The notes below the pieces were generated by a model. The model did no database searches, was not told the origin of the DNA, and saw nothing but the letters and a program-made list of their open reading frames with translations. Below are positions 1 to 5,075 of a stretch of DNA of 5,075 nucleotides, piece by piece. The stretch is from Flavobacteriales bacterium UBA2798 (GTDB lineage: Bacteria > Bacteroidota > Bacteroidia > Flavobacteriales_D > UBA2798): the NCBI GenBank assembly GCA_002351955.1, contig DEHO01000060.1, forward strand, positions 176,812 to 181,886. The letters run 5' to 3'. How positions within the stretch are numbered: the stretch's first letter is position 1; every line of letters starts with the position of its first letter. The position numbers and the translations under genes are program-made.

Positions 1-108
1 CTCCGCTTCTTTCTCTACGCTATTGGTCACCCAGGAATAGGATATCTGGAAAAGACACGCTAAGGTAAGAAGGATCGTGAATGTCCAGATCGCACTCTTG
101 TTCTGCAT
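1..108 (-). CDS. secDF: SecDF protein-export membrane protein, N-terminal fragment
   Basis: This is the first 36 codons of a gene that runs off the left edge; the ATG is the complement of 106-108 and the frame stays open to base 1. The protein begins MQNKSAIWTFTILLTLAC and continues FQISYSWVTNSVEKEAE. I recognise this as the start of the Bacteroidota fused SecD/SecF protein: a short positive N-terminus, a first membrane helix at about residues 7-26, and a conserved aromatic-rich SWVTN segment leading into the periplasm. In the family, SecDF works with SecYEG and uses the proton motive force to help pull exported proteins across the inner membrane; Bacteroidota encode it as one polypeptide of roughly 1000 residues. 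It is divergent from the secreted-protein gene at 300. A good TATATTTG -7 element lies about 40 nt upstream. The call rests on a short fragment, so a different Sec-like membrane protein cannot be wholly excluded. Confidence 0.85.
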   Translation of the reverse strand, partial: MQNKSAIWTFTILLTLACLFQISYSWVTNSVEKEAE

Positions 109-145
109 TGAAAAACAGTTTTTCGGTTAATTAAATTGGGGTGCA

Positions 146-153
146 AATATAGA
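146..153 (-). promoter_or_regulatory. Candidate -7 element for secDF
   Basis: Read on the minus strand this is TATATTTG followed by CACCCC, a full match to the Bacteroidota primary sigma -7 consensus TAnnTTTG. A TTTG that could serve as the -33 element lies near position 178 with a spacer of about 24 nt, slightly longer than usual. Transcription would start near 140, leaving a leader of about 30 nt before the secDF ATG. Assigned by motif and position only. Confidence 0.55.
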
Positions 154-253
154 ATTTAGGTCCTTATTTACACTATCAAAGTGTTAATAATGGGTAAGAT
201 ATTGTATTTCAACCGTTTGTATGCTTAGCTAGTTCGTCCATTAAGGATTTATG

Positions 254-261
254 TATTTTTG
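254..261 (+). promoter_or_regulatory. Candidate -7 element for the 300-3387 operon
   Basis: TATTTTTG matches TAnnTTTG and is followed by CCGC, a common context in Bacteroidota promoters. It lies 38 nt before the ATG at 300, giving a short leader of about 30 nt. No clean TTG is present at the expected -33 spacing; the closest is TTC at about 233-235. This is the only good plus-strand candidate in the 109-299 gap and would drive the whole three-gene unit. Confidence 0.5.
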
Positions 262-299
262 CCGCAACTGAAGGCATCTTTACGGGTGTTTCCACGTTT

Positions 300-2606
300 A
301 TGATGAATAACAATTGTATGCGAAGAATAATCACCCTCTCTTTCCTTGTTTTTATGCTGCCGTTTCAGTTGCTGACAGCACAGACAAGCTATTTGTTCAG
401 TCAGGTGGATACGGTTGTTGTACGATTCAATCTTGATACTTTTAATCTTGCGTGGGCCGGAGGGATCAATTATGGTCAGTTTTCAAACATTGATCTGAAC
501 GGTGATGGGATCAAAGACCTTTTTGTTTTTGACCGTACCGGAAATAAGCCGCTTTGTTTTGTACATCAAGGTTCAATAAATTCAATTGAATACAGGCACG
601 AACCTGAATATGAACTCGCTTTTCCGGCAATGCAGGCTTGGGCTTTATTGAAGGACTATAACGGAGATGGGAAAGAAGATTTGTGGACCTACACTCCAGG
701 GGGAATAAAACTGTACACGAATACTACTCCGGTTGGAGGTCCTTTAAGTTTTCAGTTATTTATTCCGCTGATCCGTTCCAATCAGCTAGGGAATATGATC
801 AACCTCTATGTGAGTTCTGTTGATCTACCCGGAATAGTAGATATTGATGGCGATGGTGATTTGGATGTACTCACGTTTGGCGTGATTGGTACTTCACTTG
901 AATACCACAGGAATTATTCTGTTGAGAACGGACATGGTCTCGACAGTATGCATTTTCAATTAAAAAATCAATGTTGGGGATGCTTTGAGGAGGGGACTTT
1001 TACAAATGAAATTTTTCTTAATTCTCCTTGTCCGAATACCGGAATCCCTTCACCGCAGCTTCCATTGTTGATTGAAGAAGCTACACGTCTGGATAAGGAA
1101 CATTTAAAAGATCCGGATAGGTCTGCTTCGCGACATTCAGGTTCTTGTACATGCGGATTAGATCTGAATGGTGATAAAATGATCGATCTTTTACTTGGCG
1201 ATGTTTCTTTTCCCAATCTGGTTCAGATTACGAACGGTGCTACCGTTGTAAACGCCAATCAATGCATGAATGCTTTTGACACGCTGTTTCCTTCTTATGA
1301 TGTTGCTGTCAAATTGGAAGTTTTTCCTTGTGGGTTTTATGTTGATGTAAACAACGATTCCCACCGCGATTTAATTGTTACTCCACAGTCGACCGGAGCT
1401 GCTGAAAATAAAAGTAGTGTTTTGTATTACAAGAATACAGGTCATGATACTCTTCCGGTTTTTGATCAGATACAAAGGGATTTTTTACAAAAGGAAATGA
1501 TCGAAAAAGGCGAAGGAGCTATTCCTGTGCTTGCAGATTATGATGGCGACGGGTTATTGGATTTGTTTGTTTCCTCGTTTGGTTATTTTGATCCTGTGAG
1601 TGATTCGATTATTTGTAAGATTAGTTTGTACCGGAATGTTGGTACAGCAACAAAGCCGGAATACAATTTTCTTACAGATAATTTTGAAGGTTTGAATTCA
1701 GTCATTGGGCAGCGCAGTTTGGTTCCGACTTTTGGTGATCTCGATGGTGATGGTGATGATGATATGATTGTTGGTGACGAAACAGGTGTGTTGGCACGAT
1801 TTGTAAACACTGCAGGACCCGGAAATCCCTATGATTTCATTTTGGTATCTGCAGGAATGCTTGATTATAACGGAGTATTGATTGATGCAGGACAATTTTC
1901 TGCACCTGTGTTGGTAGATATTGACCGTGATTCCGATTTGGATATTCTTGTAGGGAATCGCACAGGTAAAATTTCATTTTATGAAAATATTGGAACAACT
2001 ACTTTAGCCTCTTTTAGGTTGGTAACAGTTTCGTTTGGTAATCTCAACGTAAAAGAGTGGTGGGACAATAGTGGATTCAGTATGCCCTCTGTTTACGACG
2101 ATAATGGATCGTACCAGTTGTTTGTCGGGTCTAAGGCTGGTTGGGTTCATCATTATAACAATATTGATGGAAATTTATCCGGTTCCTTTACCTGGGTAGA
2201 TAGTACGGTTTTCGAAATCCCTTCCGGATTGAGAACAGCTCCTGCGGTTGCAGATCTTAACAACGACGGATTTATGGATATGATTCTGGGGAATTTCAGA
2301 GGAGGCTTATCCTTTTTTGTTGGCGATCCGCAAGGCTCATCTTCCGTTCAGGAATATGCCAATATTGATTTTTCTATTTTTCCCAATCCTGTTTCCGATC
2401 AATTGTTTATCGCTATCAGCGACTACATACCGGGTTACAGAATTATTATTCATGATCTTACAGGACGGGAATTATATTCCGGCGCAATAAACGCGGACAG
2501 AACTGCAATTGATGTGTCTTCTTTTGTTCCGGGTTTGTATTTTATTTCTATTTTCAATGGGTCAAAAACCACAACCCAAAAGTTTATCCGATATGAAAGC
2601 CGTTAA
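300..2606 (+). CDS. Secreted VCBS/FG-GAP repeat protein with T9SS type A sorting domain
   Basis: The 768-residue protein has three parts. Residues 1-28 are a Sec signal peptide: a basic MRR, a hydrophobic core, and likely cleavage after LLTAQ. The start may be the ATG at 300 or the in-frame ATG at 318 (Met7); neither has a clear ribosome binding site. Residues about 60-665 carry nine calcium-loop motifs of the DxDGDGxxD type, starting at residues 65, 119, 181, 288, 349, 413, 480, 540 and 652. They are mostly 54-67 residues apart, as in VCBS/FG-GAP beta-propeller blades. The two double-length gaps hold a cysteine-rich insertion (about 190-287) and a degenerate blade near 599 (YDDNGSYQLFVG). 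Residues about 686-768 form a Por-secretion-system tail with FPNPVSD, HDLTGRELY, GLYFISI and a final QKFI. Such proteins are exported by Sec, cross the outer membrane by T9SS, and end up released or anchored on the surface. The family suggests adhesion or binding, but no enzyme domain is visible and the ligand is unknown. It heads an apparent operon. Confidence 0.9.
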   Translation: MMNNNCMRRIITLSFLVFMLPFQLLTAQTSYLFSQVDTVVVRFNLDTFNLAWAGGINYGQFSNIDLNGDGIKDLFVFDRTGNKPLCFVHQGSINSIEYRHEPEYELAFPAMQAWALLKDYNGDGKEDLWTYTPGGIKLYTNTTPVGGPLSFQLFIPLIRSNQLGNMINLYVSSVDLPGIVDIDGDGDLDVLTFGVIGTSLEYHRNYSVENGHGLDSMHFQLKNQCWGCFEEGTFTNEIFLNSPCPNTGIPSPQLPLLIEEATRLDKEHLKDPDRSASRHSGSCTCGLDLNGDKMIDLLLGDVSFPNLVQITNGATVVNANQCMNAFDTLFPSYDVAVKLEVFPCGFYVDVNNDSHRDLIVTPQSTGAAENKSSVLYYKNTGHDTLPVFDQIQRDFLQKEMIEKGEGAIPVLADYDGDGLLDLFVSSFGYFDPVSDSIICKISLYRNVGTATKPEYNFLTDNFEGLNSVIGQRSLVPTFGDLDGDGDDDMIVGDETGVLARFVNTAGPGNPYDFILVSAGMLDYNGVLIDAGQFSAPVLVDIDRDSDLDILVGNRTGKISFYENIGTTTLASFRLVTVSFGNLNVKEWWDNSGFSMPSVYDDNGSYQLFVGSKAGWVHHYNNIDGNLSGSFTWVDSTVFEIPSGLRTAPAVADLNNDGFMDMILGNFRGGLSFFVGDPQGSSSVQEYANIDFSIFPNPVSDQLFIAISDYIPGYRIIIHDLTGRELYSGAINADRTAIDVSSFVPGLYFISIFNGSKTTTQKFIRYESR

Positions 2607-2973
2607 ATTCTCCTTATTAATTATATGCCTGCTTGTTGTTTTTTCCTCCTGCGAGCGGGTAGCGGGAAAAGGCGGTAAGGCTGCGATCCATGTTACCACA
2701 GTTAACGGTCCTTTAAATACATCCGGTGTATCTTTGAGAATGAAATATGGAGCAACCTCTTTCCCGGGTGAGAATGTGCCTTATGATGAAGACGGATTTA
2801 CAGATTATGCTGGCGATTACACGTTTAATGATCTTAAGCGGGGTGATTACTACATTTATGGAAAAAAAATAACAGCTACCGATACCTTATTGGGTGGAGC
2901 ACATGTACTAATCAATAACAAGCCGGGCGAAACGCATGTTGTAATTGATTTTGCCGAAGAAGATCCTTTTTAA
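2593..2973 (+). CDS. Small predicted lipoprotein, transthyretin/carboxypeptidase-regulatory-like fold
   Basis: I choose the ATG at 2593 (126 residues) rather than the upstream in-frame ATG at 2509. The 2593 start gives a canonical lipoprotein signal: MKAVK, a hydrophobic core, and a lipobox FSSC with the lipidated Cys at residue 20. The longer start would bury this signal and overlap the previous gene by about 100 nt. The mature part begins CERVAGKGGKAAIHV and contains a GDYTFNDLKRGDYYIYGKK segment. That resembles the beta-sandwich pattern of small Bacteroidota lipoproteins with a carboxypeptidase-regulatory/transthyretin-like fold, but I do not recognise a named family and assign no function. 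The expected location is the inner or outer membrane, anchored by lipid and facing the periplasm or the surface. It overlaps the T9SS-cargo gene by 14 nt in another frame, which suggests translational coupling. It ends 3 nt before the DCC-family gene, so all three are probably on one transcript. Confidence 0.75.
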   Translation: MKAVKFSLLIICLLVVFSSCERVAGKGGKAAIHVTTVNGPLNTSGVSLRMKYGATSFPGENVPYDEDGFTDYAGDYTFNDLKRGDYYIYGKKITATDTLLGGAHVLINNKPGETHVVIDFAEEDPF

Positions 2974-2976
2974 CAG

Positions 2977-3387
2977 GTGAAAGAAAACAGAAGAATCGTT
3001 TTTTTCGATGGCGTTTGCAACTTATGTAATTCATCCGTTCAGCGGATAATACGTAACGACCCGAAAGGGAATTTTTATTTTGCCTCGCTACAATCTGATT
3101 TTGCAAAAGATTTTTTAGCTACACGAATTCCTGCTGCAGATTCTTCCCTGGGTACTATAATTTATCATGACAGTAATGGAAATCTTCATCAGCGTTCCGG
3201 AGCTGTTTTGCGGTTGACGGCTTTGATGAAATTCCCTTATCCCTTATTGTATTTTTTTCTCATCGTGCCTCCTTTTATTAGAAATGCAATATACAATTGG
3301 GTTGCAAAAAACAGGTACAAATGGTACGGTAAACGTGATCAGTGTATGATACCGGATCAAAAGTTAAAAGCACGGTTTATTGAATAA
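2977..3387 (+). CDS. DCC family (DUF393) putative thiol-disulfide oxidoreductase
   Basis: This 136-residue protein has the full signature of the DCC/DUF393 family. The N-terminal motif FFDGVCNLC (Asp11, Cys14, Cys17) gives the family its name. It is followed by the central RSGAVLRL (73-80), a hydrophobic PYPLLYFFLIVPPF stretch (87-100), and the C-terminal VAKNRYKWYGKRDQC (109-123) with a third cysteine at 123. The length is normal for the family. The DxxCxxC motif is why these proteins are called putative thiol-disulfide oxidoreductases; the substrate is not known. There is no signal peptide, so it is likely cytoplasmic or membrane-associated. The start is GTG at 2977: it is the only usual start codon between the upstream in-frame stop at 2971-2973 and the conserved motif. 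No strong ribosome binding site is visible and the gap to the lipoprotein gene is 3 nt, so it is probably translated by coupling or reinitiation. Its stop codon abuts the terminator hairpin. Confidence 0.88.
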   Translation: MKENRRIVFFDGVCNLCNSSVQRIIRNDPKGNFYFASLQSDFAKDFLATRIPAADSSLGTIIYHDSNGNLHQRSGAVLRLTALMKFPYPLLYFFLIVPPFIRNAIYNWVAKNRYKWYGKRDQCMIPDQKLKARFIE

Positions 3388-3388
3388 A

Positions 3389-3413
3389 AAAAGGAGGTAA
3401 TTAACCTCCTTTT
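3389..3413. terminator. Bidirectional intrinsic terminator
   Basis: A 10-bp perfect stem (AAAAGGAGGT pairing with ACCTCCTTTT) encloses a 5-nt loop AATTA. On the plus strand it is followed by AG and a run of six T (3416-3421). On the minus strand it is followed by the complement of the A run at 3386-3392, again a run of T. It sits between the convergent DCC-family gene (stop at 3385-3387) and mdh (stop at 3434-3436) and can end transcription from both sides. The AAGGAGG in the stem looks like a ribosome binding site, but no start codon follows at a useful distance. Confidence 0.88.
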
Positions 3414-3433
3414 AGTTTTTTGAAAAGGTTCAC

Positions 3434-4369
3434 TTATACTGTAAGTGTATCCAAAACAGAATTCATATTGCGAACTGCATCTGCGCTTTTGTTGAAGAGA
3501 TCTTGTTCTTCAGCGTTCAGTTTGTAGTCAATGATTTTCTCCCAACCGTTACGTCCAATTACTACCGGAACGCCAAGACAGATGTCTTTCTGACCGTATT
3601 CTCCCTCAAGAGAAACACAACATGGGAAAACTTTTTTCTGATCACGAACAATGCTCTCAACCAGCAACGCTCCTGCCGCACCCGGTGCATACCATGCAGA
3701 GGTTCCGATAAGTTTGGTTAATGTGGCACCACCAACCATAGTGTCGGCAACTATTTGTTTTTGTTTGTCAACAGACAACATATTGGCAACCGGAGCACCG
3801 TTAAGTGTAGCCAAACGCATCAGTGGAATCATTGTCGTATCACCATGACCGCCGATAACAACGCCGTGCAGGTCGTTAGGTGAACACTTCAGTTCCATGC
3901 TGAGGTAAGTCTTGAATCGTGCACTATCCAGAATCCCACCCATACCAATAATTCTGTTCTTTGGAAGTCCTGAACTCTTGAGTGCCAGGTAGGTCATGGT
4001 GTCCATCGGATTGGAAATAACAATAATGATGGCATTGGGTGAGTGCTTGAGAATATTTTCGGTTACAGTTTTAACAATCCCTGCGTTGATTCCGATCAAT
4101 TCTTCACGTGTCATTCCGGGTTTACGGGGAATACCTGATGTAATCACCACAACATCTGAATTTGCAGTTTTTGAATAGTCATTTGTACTCCCTGTAACAC
4201 GAGTATCAAATTCGAGAAGTGAGGCGGTCTGGAACATATCCAGTGCTTTTCCTTCTGCAAGACCTTCTTTAATATCCAGCAATACAACTTCTTCTGCAAG
4301 TTCTTTACGGATAATGTTATCGGCACAGGTAGCTCCAACAGCTCCGGCTCCAACTACTGTAATTTTCAT
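3434..4369 (-). CDS. mdh: NAD-dependent malate dehydrogenase (LDH-like type)
   Basis: This 311-residue enzyme oxidises (S)-malate to oxaloacetate with NAD+ in the cytoplasm, a step of the TCA cycle. The length is typical of the LDH-like bacterial malate dehydrogenases. Visible landmarks are the Rossmann glycine motif GAGAVG (7-12) and the acidic Asp32 at the end of the second strand, which favours NAD over NADP. The substrate loop IPRKPGMTR carries Arg82 and Arg88; an Arg at the first position, instead of the Gln of lactate dehydrogenases, marks malate specificity. Also present are Asn120 in ISNPMD, Asp148 and Arg151 in GGILDSARF, and the catalytic His175 in IGGHGDT. All key residues are present, so the enzyme should be active. 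The ATG at 4369 lies directly before the glycine motif and has no clear ribosome binding site. The gene is convergent with the DCC-family gene and divergent from the sigma-factor gene. It appears monocistronic and ends at the shared terminator. Confidence 0.96.
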   Translation of the reverse strand: MKITVVGAGAVGATCADNIIRKELAEEVVLLDIKEGLAEGKALDMFQTASLLEFDTRVTGSTNDYSKTANSDVVVITSGIPRKPGMTREELIGINAGIVKTVTENILKHSPNAIIIVISNPMDTMTYLALKSSGLPKNRIIGMGGILDSARFKTYLSMELKCSPNDLHGVVIGGHGDTTMIPLMRLATLNGAPVANMLSVDKQKQIVADTMVGGATLTKLIGTSAWYAPGAAGALLVESIVRDQKKVFPCCVSLEGEYGQKDICLGVPVVIGRNGWEKIIDYKLNAEEQDLFNKSADAVRNMNSVLDTLTV

Positions 4370-4406
4370 GGTGGTGAGGATTTGGGTTTGTAATTCGTTC
4401 GGAGCG

Positions 4407-4414
4407 CTAAATTA
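4407..4414 (-). promoter_or_regulatory. Weak candidate -7 element for mdh
   Basis: On the minus strand this reads TAATTTAG, one mismatch from TAnnTTTG, about 38 nt before the mdh ATG. That matches the distance of the candidate secDF element from its gene. No TTG lies at a suitable -33 spacing; the nearest is 31 nt away. It is the best minus-strand match in 4370-4500, but it is only suggestive. Confidence 0.25.
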
Positions 4415-4443
4415 GAAGAATTTGTCCTTCCTTTTATGTTGAC

Positions 4444-4480
4444 TTCAAGATGGCTCCAAGAGTTTTCAAGATTTCAACAC
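4444..4480 (+). repeat. Phased short direct repeats (TTCAAGAT-like)
   Basis: Four related octamers occur in a row: TTCAAGAT at 4444, TCCAAGAG at 4455, TTCAAGAT at 4465 and TTCAACAC at 4473. The two exact copies are 21 bp apart and the first three are spaced 11 and 10 bp, close to one helical turn. They lie between the divergent mdh and sigma-factor genes, about 27-63 bp upstream of the candidate sigma-gene -7 element, where an activator or repressor could bind on one face of the DNA. The pattern is short enough to arise by chance in AT-rich DNA. Confidence 0.4.
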
Positions 4481-4506
4481 TTTCCCCCTTCCCCGAACTA
4501 ATCGCT

Positions 4507-4514
4507 TATCTTTG
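4507..4514 (+). promoter_or_regulatory. Candidate -7 element for the ECF sigma-factor gene
   Basis: TATCTTTG is a full match to the Bacteroidota TAnnTTTG consensus. No TTG is found at -33; TTC at 4482-4484 has the right spacing (22 nt), and the CAAGA-like repeats lie just upstream. Transcription starting near 4520 would leave an unusually long leader of about 105 nt before the ATG at 4625, compared with about 30 nt for the candidate secDF and 300-3387 promoters. Confidence 0.5.
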
Positions 4515-4531
4515 AAGTATGTAAGTCCAAA

Positions 4532-4615
4532 GGTTGTGTGGAATTGCCTGATTACCTGTAACTTTTAAGGGGGTGAAATGGTTTTTCTCCAGAATAGGCA
4601 ACCCTTTTGACAACC
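4532..4615 (+). other. Structured leader candidate upstream of the sigma-factor gene
   Basis: The leader contains two nested complementary pairs: GGTTGT (4532-4537) with ACAACC (4610-4615), and TTGCCT (4544-4549) with AGGCAA (4596-4601). They are separated by an internal loop of 6 and 8 nt. Inside lies AAGGGGGTGAA followed by an ATG at 4578 that opens a 10-codon frame, MVFLQNRQPF, ending in TGA at 4608-4610, 14 nt before the sigma-factor ATG. The G run can alternatively pair with CCC at 4602-4604 or CCCC at 4614-4617, so alternative folds are possible. Whether this is a real regulatory structure cannot be judged without folding and conservation data. Confidence 0.25.
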
Positions 4616-4624
4616 CCTCGTCAT

Positions 4625-5075
4625 ATGAGCACAAGACCCATGAAACTAACCCCTGAGCAACTGGAAGTTGCCATACGCGGATGTATGGACGGCGACCGGC
4701 GGTGTCAGGAGCAGGTCTTTAAAGAGTTCTTTGGAAAAATGATGAGTGTGTGCATGCGGTATACCCGTGACAAGGATACTGCACAGGATATGCTTCAGGA
4801 TGCTTTTATAAAGACATTCGATAAGATCGGGGATTTTAATTTTTCCGGTTCGTTCGAAGGTTGGCTGAGAAGAATTGTGGTTAACACTGCAATTGACCAT
4901 ATCAGACGTAATAAGCAAATGCTTACAATCGATGATGACTCTCTCATCAAAGATGAGGACAAAGATTCGGTAGGAGCATTCCAGGAGGAAAACGAAGATT
5001 TGGCACCATATGCCAATGTCTCGCCTGAAATGATCATGGAAGCCATGCAGAAGTTGAGTCCGGCCTATCAGGCAG
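4625..5075 (+). CDS. ECF-type sigma-70 RNA polymerase factor, C-terminus cut by window edge
   Basis: 150 codons are visible, beginning MSTRPMKLTPEQLEVAIRG. Region 2 spans about residues 28-97: the polymerase-binding and -10 recognition helices include DTAQDMLQDAFIKTF (51-65) and SFEGWLRRIVVNTAIDHIRR (76-95), a standard ECF signature. A notably acidic linker follows (about 103-125). Region 4 starts near residue 133 with SPEMIMEAMQKLSPAYQA and is cut by the edge before its DNA-reading helix-turn-helix. ECF factors direct RNA polymerase to a specific promoter set, often in response to envelope or stress signals; the regulon is not readable here and any anti-sigma gene would lie beyond the window. 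The in-frame stop at 4595-4597 limits the start to ATG 4625 or ATG 4640 (Met6). A rare TTG at 4607 is unlikely. I prefer 4625 without strong ribosome-site evidence. Confidence 0.92.
   Translation, partial: MSTRPMKLTPEQLEVAIRGCMDGDRRCQEQVFKEFFGKMMSVCMRYTRDKDTAQDMLQDAFIKTFDKIGDFNFSGSFEGWLRRIVVNTAIDHIRRNKQMLTIDDDSLIKDEDKDSVGAFQEENEDLAPYANVSPEMIMEAMQKLSPAYQA

Noticed and set aside
968..1216. Open frame on the minus strand within the propeller gene
   Set aside because: It is antisense to a clear coding region, has no recognisable domain, and reflects the codon pattern of the plus-strand gene.
1740..1765. GATGGTGATGGTGATGATGA tract as a microsatellite
   Set aside because: It encodes the DGDGDDD calcium loop of a propeller blade, so protein-level constraint explains it.
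1583..1895. Two overlapping minus-strand open frames opposite the calcium-loop repeats
   Set aside because: They have low complexity (Ser/Pro- and Ile/Thr-rich runs) caused by the GATGGTGATGGTGAT-type repeats read backwards; not genes.
2509..2592. Upstream in-frame ATG extension of the lipoprotein gene (MMCLLLF...)
   Set aside because: It would overlap the T9SS-tail coding region by about 100 nt and place the lipobox deep inside the protein; the ATG at 2593 gives a canonical lipoprotein signal.
3391..3398. Perfect Shine-Dalgarno-like AAGGAGGT
   Set aside because: It is one arm of the terminator stem and no start codon follows at a suitable distance.
3503..4178. Plus-strand open frames opposite malate dehydrogenase
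   Set aside because: They are shadows of a fully conserved enzyme gene on the other strand.
4646..5046. Minus-strand open frames opposite the sigma-factor gene
   Set aside because: They are antisense to a well-supported sigma-70 coding region and have no recognisable family.
1..5075. CRISPR array, tRNA, insertion sequence, toxin-antitoxin or phage defence system
   Set aside because: I looked for regularly spaced repeats, transposase or nuclease motifs, tRNA-like arms and terminal inverted repeats, and saw none.

Overview
The window looks like a chromosomal segment of a Bacteroidota bacterium, probably a free-living or environmental Bacteroidia/Flavobacteriia-type lineage. The evidence is a secreted protein with a type IX secretion (T9SS) type A sorting domain, a Bacteroidota-style fused SecDF start, an LDH-like malate dehydrogenase typical of the phylum, TAnnTTTG-type promoter -7 elements, and start codons without clear Shine-Dalgarno sequences. 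The exact genus cannot be read from the sequence.

Layout. Positions 1-108 (minus strand) hold the first 36 codons of secDF, which runs off the left edge. Positions 109-299 are a divergent intergenic region with a candidate -7 element on each strand. Positions 300-3387 (plus strand) are a tight three-gene unit. It comprises a 768-aa secreted VCBS/FG-GAP propeller protein with a T9SS tail, a 126-aa predicted lipoprotein whose start overlaps the previous gene by 14 nt, and a 136-aa DCC-family (DUF393) protein with a GTG start 3 nt after the lipoprotein stop. A strong hairpin at 3389-3413, flanked by A and T runs, ends this unit and also the convergent malate dehydrogenase gene (3434-4369, minus strand). 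Positions 4370-4624 form a second divergent region with phased CAAGA-like repeats, a good plus-strand -7 element and a roughly 100-nt leader. Position 4625 starts an ECF-type sigma-70 factor (plus strand), cut by the right edge inside region 4.

How the genes relate. SecDF (Sec export), the lipoprotein and the T9SS cargo all concern export to the envelope or cell surface. The propeller protein would pass the inner membrane through Sec and the outer membrane through T9SS. The DCC protein is a putative thiol-redox protein co-transcribed with a propeller protein that carries a cysteine-rich insertion; a functional link is only a guess. mdh is a housekeeping TCA-cycle gene and the ECF sigma factor is a regulator of unknown regulon.

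I found no CRISPR array, tRNA, rRNA, insertion sequence or phage gene. I do not see a clearly novel system. The most interesting points are the phased repeats and structured leader before the sigma-factor gene, the cysteine-rich insertion in the propeller protein, and the unusual lipoprotein/DCC junction in one reading frame.
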